A stretch of DNA of 64,000 bases from Aristolochia californica (GCA_029961685.1 JARWKL010000009.1:8709758-8773757), one strand, 5' to 3'; counted from the stretch's first letter, positions 11,443 to 21,043 are shown. Notes: generated by a model not told the origin, from the sequence alone. Numbers and translations are program-made.

Positions 11443-11816
11443 TGTTGCGGTCCCGGATCTAACACAGTGATTCGTAGGGAAGAAGATGATAAGAGAAGAA
11501 TCAAGCCAAAGGGAAGCTTTGAAACCCTAGGTTCGTCAAGGAGAACGCACACCCCTAAGTTCGTTTAGGAGAACTCAAAACCCTATTTACACTAAAATCA
11601 GGCTTGCCTTTTCTAATTCCTTTCACCCCTTAAGTAGGGTTTATGCTAACAAGGGTTCAAGATAAAGAATTACAATAATACCCCTACGGCATACTAACTC
11701 ATCTATTGAAATAAAAATGAAGTAAAAGTAAATAGAAAGAAAAACAATTAACTTAATACTAGATGACTCAGCCACTACGCCTCTGCCTGACTCGGCCTGC
11801 TATTGAGTTCATACCA
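11443..11816 (-). repeat. 3' LTR of G
   Basis: 374 bp, ending ATACCA here (ATAACA in unit 2). Contains the marker CCCGGATCTAACACAGTGAT. Pairs with 15,767-16,140; a third partial copy is at 63,291-63,643. Confidence 0.85.
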
Positions 11817-12020
11817 TCACTCCCCCCGTAGAGAAAGAGCTTCCTCAAGCTTGAAGGTAGGGTATGCGTGCCGAAACGTCTCCACATCTTCCCATGTAAC
11901 ATTTGTGGCATCTGTGTCAACCCATTGGGCGACACAAGCCGTGTAAGCGCTCCAATGTAACACCTCGAACGGAGAGATTGCGGTATCCAAAATCCACCAC
12001 TGGTTTCCCCCGTTGACAGA
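11817..12020 (-). pseudogene. Ty3/gypsy Pol C-terminal remnant of G
   Basis: The minus frame ends TWEDVETFRHAYPTFKLEEA then LSLRGE and a TGA stop directly against the 3' LTR. The WED...FRxxYPxFxLED-like pattern is the usual end of gypsy/chromovirus polyproteins (post-chromodomain tail). Upstream the frame reads WILDTAISPFEVLHW and cannot be followed beyond about 12,020. The TGA overlapping the purine tract next to the LTR is normal for these elements. The same tail occurs at 41,381-41,584 and 63,644-63,855. Confidence 0.7.
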
Positions 12021-12381
12021 ATGTTCCTCCAGAAAATTGTTTTTTTGGGTGAGAATCCAACACTTCCAGCATTACTCACTGCAGCAACCCACCACATGGT
12101 CAAGCAACCAAACAATAGTCTAAACTATCACCTGCTCCAATTTGGCAAGACCATGACTGGCCAACAAGATGTTCCACCATAATCTTCGGAAACCCATGTG
12201 AGAATGAACCCACTAATGTGAAAAGTTAACAAAATAGGGAACTAAAATGTATTGACTTGTTGTCTGCCCAATTTCTGTCAATGTAACATCTCTTTTTTTT
12301 GGCATAAACTACTGTCCTTGGATCACTCTACATATCCTTGTGAAATCCACACGCAGCCGCAATAGTACTGGTTAAGGCTCT

Positions 12382-12470
12382 GACTAATTCTGTGTAAATA
12401 AGTCCAATTCCTGGGACACGAGCAACTCCAAGGCTTGGACCCAGATCAGGTTCAATTGGCACTTAAAATA
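12382..12470 (-). pseudogene. HAK/KUP potassium-transporter fragment captured in G
   Basis: The minus frame reads EPDLGPSLGVARVPGIGLIY then TELV. The GPSLG-RVPGIGLIYTEL string is characteristic of plant HAK/KUP/KT potassium transporters, from the cytosolic region after the transmembrane core. Only ~25 residues are recognisable and upstream frames have stops, so this is a fragment. The short length is the main uncertainty. Unit 2 copy: 41,947-42,030. Confidence 0.5.
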
Positions 12471-12660
12471 GTTGGCCTGAAAACATTTGCATCTATTTTC
12501 CACTTCCTGTATTGTTTATCCCATAATAGAGAGCAGCAACATAAGCCTCACATGCATATTCATGCAAGTAAGCCACCAATAGCCGTGCACAAATTTCAAT
12601 GAGAACCTCAGCTTCTGTATAGTGTGAATGGGGGCAGTTAAAATCTCTCTTGATGTAAGC

Positions 12661-12905
12661 CTACAAGAGTTTCCCTTGATGTAATGCACCCAGATTCGCG
12701 CTAGCTGTGAGTAAACCCACTACAGTAAATTGATCTAGAATTGATGGTATGTGCATCACTGGTTTGTAGGCAACAGTAAAAACCGTGGATGATATGCTGG
12801 GACAGCACCCAGTCTGGCCAGTGTAATCCTCTATCACTTTGGTTGCTGCTGCAGGGTACCCACTGTGGCCAAGTAGGTCAACCACGCAAGCTACATGATC
12901 TTCCT
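12661..12905 (-). pseudogene. PPR (PLS-type) fragment captured in G
   Basis: The minus frame has HVACVVDLLGHSGY near its start, like the E-region signature of plant PLS-class PPR proteins, and later LDQFTVVGLLTASANLGALH with QGKLL, a typical L-motif phrase. The middle does not look like PPR repeats, so this may be two joined pieces. PPR proteins bind organelle RNA; this fragment is too short to function. In unit 2 the same segment is split by a solo LTR at 42,427-44,044. Confidence 0.55.
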
Positions 12906-12981
12906 CCCCCTGAGTCCATAGGTGTCAAGCGCAAGCCTGGTTGTAATTGTGCTAAACATTCCCAAAACTGCCACAAAAAGT

Positions 12982-13686
12982 CTATATATGGCAGCAAGAC
13001 AGAAACCTAAGTAGAATTATGAAAAACTTGTAACCCAGTATGAGGCCACAAATCATATTTTTTGTTGCCCCTGTTCTGCAAGAAGCAACAACATCCTGCA
13101 CAGGACTGTAAGCATTGCTAGTGTAATACTCCATTGTGTATCCAATAATGAGTCCAACCCACAATTCAATAGCAACACAGAAGAAGTGCCAATTCTTAAC
13201 TGGTTTCGCAACTCCAAAGTCATAGAGGGTGAAGTTGGATGGCAGAGCAATGTAGCTGACAATTGCAATCCAAACAGTCATAAAAATGGTGGAGATTAGA
13301 AGTTGCCGCTTCAATGAAGGTTCATAGCCAAAGAGGAGCATTTCATCAAATGTGTGAATTGCACGCTCCATTAGATCTGCTTTAGCAAAGGCACTAATCA
13401 ATGATGACCAGGTGACAACATTAGGACTAACACCATTTGAGACCATCTCTTTTGTTATTTTCCATGCCAATTGCCACATTTTGGCATCTACAAAAACCTT
13501 TATAATTGTGTTGTAGGTGGTGAGATGTAATCTGCAAGCCCCAACTGATGCCATATGTCTTACTTTCTCGTAAATATCTTGTGCCCTCTCTACACTCCCA
13601 GCCAGACAATAGACATTTAGGAGTATGGTATATGTCACCTGATCAGCAAGGACATGTAATATTTTCTTTCGCTTGTAGATATGCAT
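12982..13686 (-). pseudogene. PPR / vacuolar H+-pyrophosphatase fusion ORF captured in G
   Basis: An open frame of 234 codons. Residues 1-122 are P-type PPR repeats ([57 protein letters not shown]), closest to my recollection of the At5g02830 type. From about residue 123 it switches without an intron to vacuolar H+-pyrophosphatase (AVP1 family): LKRQLLIST, then [20 protein letters not shown] and VQDV, a conserved membrane segment of the proton pump. The joint lies around GYEPSLKR, where both parents could supply similar residues. The frame is also open in unit 2 (235 codons). It is in register with the frame at 13,696-14,405, separated by one TAG. The start codon is arbitrary. Confidence 0.75.
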
Positions 13687-13695
13687 TGTATAGGT

Positions 13696-14405
13696 CTAAT
13701 GGTGGCCATTCACATTCATGAGGCTTATTGCCATATTTGGGTCACACTTCCGAACACACATTTTTATCACGTCGGGTGACTCAATAAATTTTTTAACAAA
13801 GATTCTATACCTGATTATGTGCTCACTAACAACAATATAATTCTTCAGTTGAAGTATTTTCTCTATCCGCTGACCAATATAGTTTAGGTCTGATTTGACA
13901 GCAACAACGTCGCTATAATTCTTCTGAGATGACTCACGAAGACCAATTACTGCTCTCTGGCGAATTGCTGTAGCAGCAGCTGATAAATTGGCATTCATTG
14001 CCTCGGCAAGTGGAAGCCTTCCTATTGATATAGAGTGCAAAATTGCCGCAGCACCTCCCCTATCAATTTGCATGATTTCAACCATGCTCCCAGCTCCTGT
14101 CTTAATACCTCTTAGCATTTCAACATATATCTGGCAAGCACCAAGAGCTTTCCAGAACAGTGTATGCACTTCAGTTATACTAATCCCTCCAAGCTCCTTC
14201 AAGTATCTACTTCCTTGAGACACACATCCAGCCACTACAAGGGACATACCATCCTTTTTGCATTTTGAATTTAAAGTTTCCTTGGCTGATGGACTAGGAG
14301 ATTTCACAGTACACGTATTAGTGAACCAAGGATCTGCCTCCTCTGGATTATCACGCATTACATATCCGAATGCTCAAAGCTGACCAGCCATAAATTCACT
14401 GTCTC
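13696..14405 (-). pseudogene. CDKAL1-type methylthiotransferase fragment plus unknown segment, in G
   Basis: The frame reads SEFMAGQL, a TGA stop, AFGYVMRDNPEEADPWFTNT, then CTVK and LVVAGCVSQGSRYLKELGG. This is the N-terminal UPF0004 domain of the tRNA-A37 threonylcarbamoyl methylthiotransferase (CDKAL1 family), with the NTCTV and AGCV cysteines kept but no radical-SAM domain. After about residue 60 of the open part (14,358 leftward) the sequence changes to one I do not recognise (ALGACQIYVEMLRGIKTGAG ... NYSDVVAVKSDLNYIGQRIE), possibly another captured gene. The 220-codon frame is open in both units and ends in a TAG shared by both, 3 codons before the PPR/pyrophosphatase frame. Confidence 0.7.
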
Positions 14406-14514
14406 TCTAATTATGGAAACACCCAAAAGTTTTCCTGTATATGCACTGTGTTCCAGGCATTTTTAGGGAAGAAGATACAGGTGCGCCATTGATTTTATGG
14501 GCTCTTTGATTTTA

Positions 14515-14795
14515 TGGTTTCATCCCCACGGCCACTAATGACATATAGAGGCTAGGTGGCGGTCCACCAACTACAACGTCTTGTTTCGGCTTTAAGTCGA
14601 ATAGCTCCCTGGTAGACGCCATAGCCCCACACTTTGCATAACGGTACACCATATAATTCCAAGAAACCAGACCTGGTGGAATAATTTCATAGAACAGTGT
14701 TCGAGCGGACACTACATCTTCTCAGGCTGAATACATGTGAACCAAAGGATTTGTTCCACAAACGACCTCTGAAGGTTCGCAAGAATTAGTTGTAA
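14515..14795 (-). pseudogene. PLS-class PPR fragment captured in G
   Basis: The minus frame reads SEVVCGTNPLVHMYSA, a stop, then DVVSARTLFYEI and LVSWNYMVYRYAKCGAMAST with RELFD. These are the S/L repeat phrases of plant PLS PPR proteins. A stop in unit 1 is open in unit 2 (45,718-45,998), where the frame is longer but ends differently. It lies upstream of the CDKAL1 piece in element orientation, separated by ~110 bp I cannot assign. Confidence 0.65.
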
Positions 14796-15039
14796 GCACC
14801 AACGGTGATGAAGTAGTTGATCTTCTCAATGAAGGTTCCTTCAAAGATTGGCCACTGCCTACACAGAAACAAGACCACAACCAGGATAGTAAGGCAGAGA
14901 CGGCACACCAGAATCCACTGTGACGCCATTTCTCTGGTAGCCCATTTTCTGGCTAGTGTTTACCATTGTAACGAACAACATGTGGGAAACAAATTGAGAT
15001 AAGGGGAGACAATTGTTTAATTTTACTGCATGAATTCTC

Positions 15040-15180
15040 TTTTTCCGCCAAGGCAACAATTTCCACTGTGAAATCAAAGATTTTGGGTTTTTGGTCTTTC
15101 TTGTTCGCATCTGCGAGCACGACCTATTGATTTGTCAACGAGATCTTCCCCGTGCCGTCGTTGCCGAGAAGAATGACCTT
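15040..15180 (-). pseudogene. Possible Rab-type GTPase P-loop fragment captured in G
   Basis: The minus frame reads KVILLGNDGTGKISLTNQ, resembling the beta1/P-loop start of Rab7/RabG3 (K-V-I-x-L-G-D-S-G-V-G-K-T-S-L-x-N-Q). The Thr/Ser after GK is Ile, and a stop follows in unit 1. Unit 2 (46,250-46,380) reads on as NQWVVLADANKKDQKPKIF, which I do not recognise. The match is short, so the call is tentative. Confidence 0.4.
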
Positions 15181-15462
15181 AGGAAATTTTTATCGATGGC
15201 GAACAACAGCCACTATGTTGACGAAGGAGGTATCTGGCCAAACTTTATCATTGAGCCTCTAGGCTCGGAAATTTCCAGTCTCCTTGACTTCGGATTTCTA
15301 GAGGCTGGGCTTCAGTTTAGGTTGCCGAGTATAGAGGAGCTCGACAAAAACTTACGAACCCAAATCGGGTTGTTCCGAAGAAATTTGAGGTCGATCGACT
15401 TCGGAACAGCCAAAATTATTTGCCGAGACAAAAGTTGCCCCGTCTTCTTCTAGAATGGAGAC

Positions 15463-15743
15463 TTTTCAATGGAAGACAAACGTATATCATCAGGCATTGC
15501 TGCTATACACATTTCTATTTTGAGTCTATCGAGTTGCTGGTTGATTCTTTTCATTCATGCCTCAGCTTATGCCTACATTGCTGCCCTTCGTACCTCCTTT
15601 TCAAGTCTGTCGATTTGGAGTCAAAGAGTTGGGATTTGTTCCATCAGCTGTCTGATATAAGCAAACCTCACCTCATTTTTTACCCATACATTCTGCACTC
15701 TAACAACCAAATCTCTTAACTCGTCAATGCTGGAATACCCCAT
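15463..15743 (-). pseudogene. gag-like start of G
   Basis: An ATG 24 bases downstream of the 5' LTR opens MGYSSIDELRDLVVRVQNVW and a helical segment ending YIRQLMEQIPTL before a stop. The frame then continues with further stops but keeps a heptad-like character (LQIDRLEKEVRRAAM, INQQLDRLKIEM). This fits a decayed gypsy gag N-terminus. Confidence 0.5.
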
Positions 15744-15766
15744 GTTACCCTGCTCTAATACCCAGT
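15744..15766 (-). other. Primer-binding site of G
   Basis: Minus strand TGGGTATTAGAGCAGGG starts 2 nt after the LTR end. It differs from the iMet complement TGGTATCAGAGCAGG by an extra G and a C to T change. Confidence 0.6.
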
Positions 15767-16140
15767 TGTTATTGTCCCGGATCTAACACAGTGATTCATA
15801 GGGAAGAAGAAGATAAGAGAAGAATCAAGTCGAAAGGAAGCTTGAAAACCCTAGGTTCATTAAGGTGAACGCACACCCCTGAGCTCCTTTAGGAGAACTC
15901 AAAACCCTGGTTATACTAAAATCAGACTTGTCTTTTCTCATTCCTTTCACCCCTTAAGTAGGGTTTACGCTAACAAGGGTTCAAGAGAAAGAATTACAAT
16001 AATGCCCCTATGGCATACTAACTCATCAATTAAAATAAAAATGAAGTAAAAGTAAATAGAAAGAAAAATAATTAACTTAATAATAAAAGACTCAACCATT
16101 GTGCCTTTGCATTACTCGGCCTGCTATTGAGTTCATAACA
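15767..16140 (-). repeat. 5' LTR of G
   Basis: 374 bp, same family as 11,443-11,816; followed on the plus strand by flank ATGTA. Confidence 0.85.
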
Positions 16141-16272
16141 ATGTATATGAACAATATGCATATATGCATGTTAGTAATTTAATTCATTCCATTTCCAGTA
16201 AGTTCCTAAATATGTTTCTCATTGTTTGTTTAATGTACGTTTAAACTCTAGCAAGAAATGACAATTCTAAAC

Positions 16273-17462
16273 CTTGTCAATTTGATCATTTGCCGCCTCT
16301 GCAAAAGATGACACTTTTTTGGCAGATTTATCATGAACGCTTGGACCAGTGGGCATCTAAAATCTCCTCTCTCTGACATCTCATTGTTGTTCAAACTCTC
16401 TATGACAATCCAATGAAAATTTAGACCAACTAACGATTTCAAAAATAATTAAAACTCAAAACTTCTAGAAAATCGAGACGAAGCCACAAGAAGATGATAG
16501 GAAAACCCCAAAGATCGATGCAACAAAACTTCTCTCCACATCAAATCACTTAGCTCTGGGAAAACATGCTTCACTTAGATGAATCAATACCCTTATCCAA
16601 CGTCTCAAACTATAGTGTTAATAATGAAGTCAATGCAAATTTGTAGGATCACTAAAGCAACAGCTGAAGCCAGTTTTAGATGTGAGAAGTTGGATTATAA
16701 CCTGCCATATAGATAAAATTCACAACATTACCATTTTTTATACCTTTTGCATGACACAAGGCAAACACTATGAGAAGTACAAAACACATGAGTTTGAAGT
16801 ATTCACTTAATGAAGTTGAATCTAAGCAGGCCCAATTAGTAGCAAAAGATAGAATTTTTTTTTCTTTTCAGATCACCTACAGGTCTGATTTTCTTCTTTC
16901 CAAAATTCAAGAAATTGTGAGTGCAGTTAGTAGTTTGGAAGAAAAAGAAGAAAATACTTGCAAGTTGCTGGTTACCAAGGCATGAAAAAACGATCATCAT
17001 CAACAACACACAAAGGAAACTAATCCAACACAAGAATTGCCACCCCCCGAAGAGGAAGTGCAGTAGATAAAGGTTTTGATGCGTCTGCAAGTCCGCCAGA
17101 TTTATGGTGGCCTCACCAAGTATGCTGGAACGAGATGATCCTTGACAAAACAGAAGAATATCCCTTCTAAATGTCTACTGAAGATAAAGAACTCAAAATT
17201 AGTTTAACACAATAACAAAATAATAGGCTTCTATAAGAAAAGAAAGAGATGAGATACAGGGTCCAAGTGAGTGAGAGAGAGAGAAGTTCAAAAGAACGAC
17301 AGATACCATTGCAACCACAAGGTTGTAGAGCTTCTCCTCAAACATTTTAGTTTTAGCATCTTGGAATAGTATTGCAGTCTCATAGATAGGATCCGACCAT
17401 TTGCAGTTCTCATTCCCCACATTGGCTTTGGTTGTTTTTGTTTTTGTTGTCTTTCCCGTATC
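16273..17462 (-). pseudogene. NT-C2 coiled-coil protein pseudogene, 5' exons, unit 1
   Basis: Three exon-like blocks read leftward. 17,462-17,307: GNENCKWSDPIYETAILFQD then FEEKLYNLVVAM, with a GTATCTG donor. 17,140-17,020: SRSSILGEATINLAD, then after a one-base frame loss ADASKPLSTALPLRG. 16,402-16,273: REFEQQ, a frame change, EMSERG, another change, and VHDKSAKKVSSFAEAANDQI with a GT donor. The order and phrases match the N-terminal NT-type C2 domain (EEIG1/EHBP1 fold) of plant proteins like At1g22060. At least three frame lesions make it a pseudogene in both units. The first C2 strands are not found upstream, and the acceptor before 17,462 lacks AG. Element G separates it from the coiled-coil exons. 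Confidence 0.75.
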
Positions 17463-18126
17463 AACAAGAATAAAAAAATAAAAAATCTTTCAGATCATTA
17501 TTAGGGCAATACAACTAGCAACCAAATGATAGGTCAATTCCACTCCACAAATCAGTGGTAGCTCTAGCTCAAGAAACTTGAAACAATGCCAGATGAAAAC
17601 TAAATGCTGAGATATCTATCCAAATAGCCATTTCAAGAGCAATGAAAAAGCCACATTCTGGAATGGAAATAAACTTAGCTCTAACAGAAGGTCATATTTA
17701 ACAAAAGGCTTACTTGTGTAGCATGGAAATGTAGCCAAAAAACCACTTTTACTTTTACCTTTTTAAAGTTAGCTATCCTGGACATTATGTCGAATCAACC
17801 AATCATAACTAGGAAAATATCAGCTTTCCCTGCAACATTAAATCAAAAACAAAACCACAATCTCTTCATCCATTCTAGAAACATATGAGATAGATAACAT
17901 AAACCAATAGAAATTGCAGCTCACTCACACAGAAAAATTACTTTCCTGGATAGTATTAGGCCTTTTCATTATTAAATTTGAAAATGCTTAAAATCAAAGA
18001 GAGAAGCAAAGAAAGGAACTGAAAATGAAACAAGAAGGCAAGTAAATATGAAATTCAACAAGGGCGTTTGAAACTGACGTACTGATGGCAGCTGCTCTTT
18101 TCCGTTTTCAAAGTGAGAATCGACAT
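17463..18126. other. Intron-like or upstream AT-rich interval
   Basis: No gene or repeat boundary recognised. Unit 2 (48,684-49,274) lacks ~120 bp of it around 17,830-17,940. The missing first C2 exon should lie here but I cannot find it. Confidence 0.4.
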
Positions 18127-18503
18127 TCAATAGAAATAGCAATTAAATATTTGCGTGAACAGTACAGAACGACGTCGGAAACGAGAGGTAAGCACCAGGC
18201 ATTTTGACTCACATGTGCACGGGCCCAAGTCCTCCCACGAGCGGCATACCCTTGTCTTGTAAGAATTGGGGTTTGTGAGAGAGAAAAAGCCTATTTCCGA
18301 CGCCGATGACCGAGCACGAGCGGCACCAGGCGGCTCGTCCACCAAAATTCCATCTATTATAAGGACTTTCTCTTCGGAAATCTCCACCAGTAACTTGTGC
18401 AATGGCGACGATCTTGACGGAGGAGTCACACCGTTTCGATGGCCGAAAGCGGGGAAAAAATGGAAGCTTGCTGCGATGGTACTCGACGGAAGTAGTGTAT
18501 AGG
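18127..18503 (-). pseudogene. Possible CCCH zinc-finger protein fragment
   Basis: The minus frame, open after a TGA near 18,503, has no ATG. It reads SSPLHKLLVEISEEKVLIID and later NSYKTRVCRSWEDLGPCTCE then SKCLVL. YKTRxCRSWE-x-G-x-C-x5-C fits the start of a C-x8-C-x5-C-x3-H finger, but the final His position is Thr. In unit 2 (49,275-49,600) one G is lost upstream and the frame shifts. It could instead be the 5' end of an unrelated gene, since the match is one partial finger. Confidence 0.35.
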
Positions 18504-18578
18504 GTCAGATTTTTCGCGGCGGAGGGTAACCTGACACGAGAGAAGCGGAGGTGTGCCTGGTCCACATCGAGAGTGTCC

Positions 18579-18618
18579 GGGGGGGGGGGGGGGGGGGGGG
18601 GGAGGGGGGGGAGGTACC
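18579..18618. repeat. Poly-G tract (about G24, A, G-run), unit 1 only
   Basis: The unit 2 equivalent at 49,690 is only GGGAGGGCGG, so this tract expanded after duplication or is an assembly artefact. Confidence 0.9.
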
Positions 18619-18659
18619 GGCGGCGTCTATTGATGAGGAAATTGTCTTCTCGCTAGGGG

Positions 18660-19226
18660 GGATTATTTTTTTCCTTCTAACTTAGGTCCTCTAGTTTCCA
18701 CCATGGATGAGGAACAACGCGGAGGGAAAAGCTTCCAGCGGCGTCGGCAAGGAACTTTTTTCGGTGATAACGGTTGTGACGACTGAAGCGGTGACAACGG
18801 AAACAAATGTGAAGGCAGACTAGGGGGAAGAAATATAGTGGTGGCCACAAAATCAGTGGTGACGAAAAGGCAGAAGGCGGCCGGTGAGGCAATTGTCGAC
18901 AGCGACAAAGGTGGCCACAACAACGGATGGGAGGGGGGAGGGGTTCAGCGGTGACGAGGGAGGAAGAATTTTCCCCCGTTGCTCTCTCTCCCCTCTCTCC
19001 CACTCGCTCCCTAGTCCCGACTCCCCCGAATCCCGCACCGCTTGTTAAATTAACGAGCTGGCTCATGAGTTTTCGAGCCAAACCTTGATTCAGTCGAGCT
19101 CGGCTCGTTAATTTAAACGAACCGATCCCGGATCTCAAAATCGGCTCAAGATCCAGGTATACTGAATTAAACCGTGCCAGAATGGAGCCGAGCTCGAGCC
19201 GGCTTGGTTTGAAACCACCCATAACT
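18660..19226. other. GC-rich interval of unknown nature, unit 1
   Basis: A GC-rich stretch with CGGTGACGACGG-like repeats and alternating GAGCCGAGCTCGAGCC motifs at 19,080-19,205. Long open frames exist on the minus strand but have the low-complexity composition expected of GC-rich chance frames. The unit 2 counterpart is 49,740-50,336. No function assigned. Confidence 0.4.
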
Positions 19227-19756
19227 GTCAGACTTTCATATTGCGGACATCACATCTATTCATGGAACCGTCTTATCATTATGACTCAAGTTTGTTACAG
19301 GCTCGGTGTTCCAACTAAACCCGTTACAAGTTTTTTAATCTGACACCATTGGTTTAAGCATTCAGAAATGTGTGTTGTGATGATTGAATGTGGGAGTGTA
19401 ATTCTTAGATGTTCTAAAAGGATGGTTAATGTATCGTAATAACTTTTATTACATTGTGTGATGAAGTACTTATTGAAATTTGAATATTAGAATGATGTTT
19501 TAGGAGCACAAGAATGGTTTATTATTCACACTTGTCTTGTTAGATTTTTTTTGTCTTCTTTTTTTTTACCTCTTGCTCTTTATGGATATTGCTCTTTAGA
19601 TTCCATTTCTCATTCAATCCTTTTCATCCAAATTCCAACTTTCATACAGTGAGAAAATACAATTTATGTGACCAGAATTTGAAACCATCAAAACATCCAA
19701 TCTGAAGTTGTGTGAGCAAACAAATTCCATTTCTCATTCAGTCCTTTCCATCCAAG
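19227..19756. repeat. Start of block S1 in unit 1
   Basis: Begins CTGTCAGACTTTCATATTG. The same sequence starts at 50,340 and, in older form, at 55,105. Cut at 19,756 by a deletion that joins it to the 5' part of the copia element C. No gene seen. Confidence 0.7.
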
Positions 19757-19860
19757 TTCATATTCAACTTAAAATCGACGGGCCGTGCTGGTTTGACGAT
19801 AAACCTTGTGGAGGTAATTCCACATATCTGCGGCAGTTTTGTAGGGCCTCAGATTTGGGT

Positions 19861-20079
19861 CTAGTGAGGCTCAAGAGATCCAAGTATCCAAGTCATGACT
19901 CTAGCATCCATGATGATCCATTTTGACAATGCGTTATCATCTCCAGGTGCCAGATCACTCCCATCAATATGACCCCATAAACCTCTTTCCTGAACAAATA
20001 ACCGGAACCGAAATTCCCAAGTACTGTAGTTCTTGCCCGTGAACCGAATAGGAGCGAAATCGGACTGGTCTGCTGACAT
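19861..20079 (-). pseudogene. copia gag N-terminal fragment, unit 1
   Basis: ATG at 20,079 opens MSADQSDFAPIRFTGKNYST then WEFRFRLFVQERGLWGHIDG and MDARVMTWILGSLEPH. FxGKNYSxWxxxF and LWxHIDG are the N-terminal gag phrases of plant Ty1/copia elements. This copy is uninterrupted, whereas the unit 2 copy (from 59,545) has stops in the same stretch. The 3' end is lost to the deletion. Confidence 0.75.
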
Positions 20080-20745
20080 GATAAGATCGAATCTAGAAAA
20101 ATTCCTAATGCACCCCCACAAGATAAGAAATTTCAAATAGACCCCTACACTTGCAGAAATCCAAGATTTGCCCCAGGTTAATAGAAATTCAAATTAGACC
20201 CCCAAACTATTAGAAATTCGAAAAATGCCCTCACACCTTCAGAAATTCCAGAATGGCCCCCAAAACTTTCAGAAATTTCAAATTGGCCCCCAAAGGTTCG
20301 CAAATTGCATAACGACCTTATGCCAAATAATCAATCGAAAGCGCGGGAGAAAAAAAAATCGTACCTTCGTTCCCCCTTCTGGCGAGTTTCCCGACGAGAA
20401 CCCCCTTCCCGTTGTAGCTTCTCCGGCAACGAAACCACCGATGGAGCTTTTTCACCGACGAAACCACAACTTTCCCGAGTTCGGACAATGCTTTCCGACA
20501 ACCCCCAAAAACCACCCCTTTCGTTTCCCCTTCCGGCGAGAACCCTCTTTCTTTCGTTTCCCCATCCGGCTAGAACCCTCTTCCTGGCAACGGAACCCCC
20601 AAAGCTTTTTCGGCAACGGAACCACCCGACAAGTTTTTCTAACGACGCCCGAAATCAATGCCGAAAACAAAAAAAAACTCGTCGAACAACATAGGTCGTC
20701 GGACAAAAATGTGTTAGACGGTTAATCTTCAGAGCACTGATACCA

Positions 20746-21043
20746 TGGCAAATAAAAATCAAGGGACTGGCGGAACAGTCCAAACACCCACAAGAGAGAG
20801 CGTAGCTCTCTGGTTTCACGGCGAAATGAAGCAGACGAAAGATTAATCAAAATATTTTCATTGGGGATTTTCCCCCTTTCATTAGGCATTTAACCTTTAG
20901 GTTTTCCTGTTACAAAATGGCCCATGGGCCCAAGACAATACCCCCCATTAAGCCTAATCAAATAACCCTATGTACATATCCCAAATTATACAACAATTAT
21001 GAACATAAATTACATTTAATATACATTTTAACATATCGTAACA
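20746..21043 (-). repeat. 5' LTR of truncated copia C, unit 1
   Basis: Starts TGGCAAATAAAAATC (TGACAAATC in unit 2) and ends CGTAACA; preceded on the plus strand by CTGATACCA, the complement of the iMet primer site. Confidence 0.85.

Larger units (their letters stand above)
11443..16140 (-). mobile_element. G: Ty3/gypsy-type LTR element carrying several host-gene fragments, unit 1
   Basis: LTRs at 11,443-11,816 (3') and 15,767-16,140 (5'), about 374 bp, start TGTTATGAACTCAATAGC on the minus strand. Flanks GTGTA and ATGTA are consistent with a 5-bp target duplication. Beside the 5' LTR is a degenerate primer site TGGGTATTAGAGCAGGG and then a gag-like start; beside the 3' LTR is the C-terminus of a gypsy Pol protein ending in the purine tract. 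The ~3.5 kb between, where protease, RT, RNase H and integrase should lie, instead carries a string of unrelated host-gene fragments, most on the element's own strand. I infer capture of host transcripts by template switching. The element sits within an intron-like gap of the NT-C2 pseudogene. Confidence 0.8.
19757..21043 (-). mobile_element. Truncated Ty1/copia element C (5' part only), unit 1
   Basis: This matches 59,222-60,556 of the complete element: a gag start, a long untranslated leader with GC-rich sequence, primer site, and 5' LTR at 20,746-21,043, followed by the flank CGGTG (21,044-21,048). Everything from mid-gag to the 3' LTR and beyond is missing, so it was cut by the deletion at 19,756. 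The retained flank CGGTG is the same as beside the unit 2 element, so insertion predates duplication of the units. Confidence 0.85.

Noticed and set aside
11356..11568. Glycine-rich or proline-rich proteins across the poly-G tract
   Set aside because: The frames exist only because of the homopolymer and are read on both strands.
15091..15453. Plus-strand 120-codon ORF in G
   Set aside because: Antisense to the captured-fragment strand, and the unit 2 copy is truncated; the P-loop-like reading on the minus strand explains part of it.
18677..19222. A 181-residue minus-strand protein-coding gene
   Set aside because: GC-rich chance frame with overlapping frames of similar length, no recognisable domain, and changed by indels in unit 2.
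20225..20725. Plus-strand ORFs of 129-166 codons in the copia leader
   Set aside because: They lie on the non-coding strand of the leader, in repeat-rich GC sequence, with no domain.
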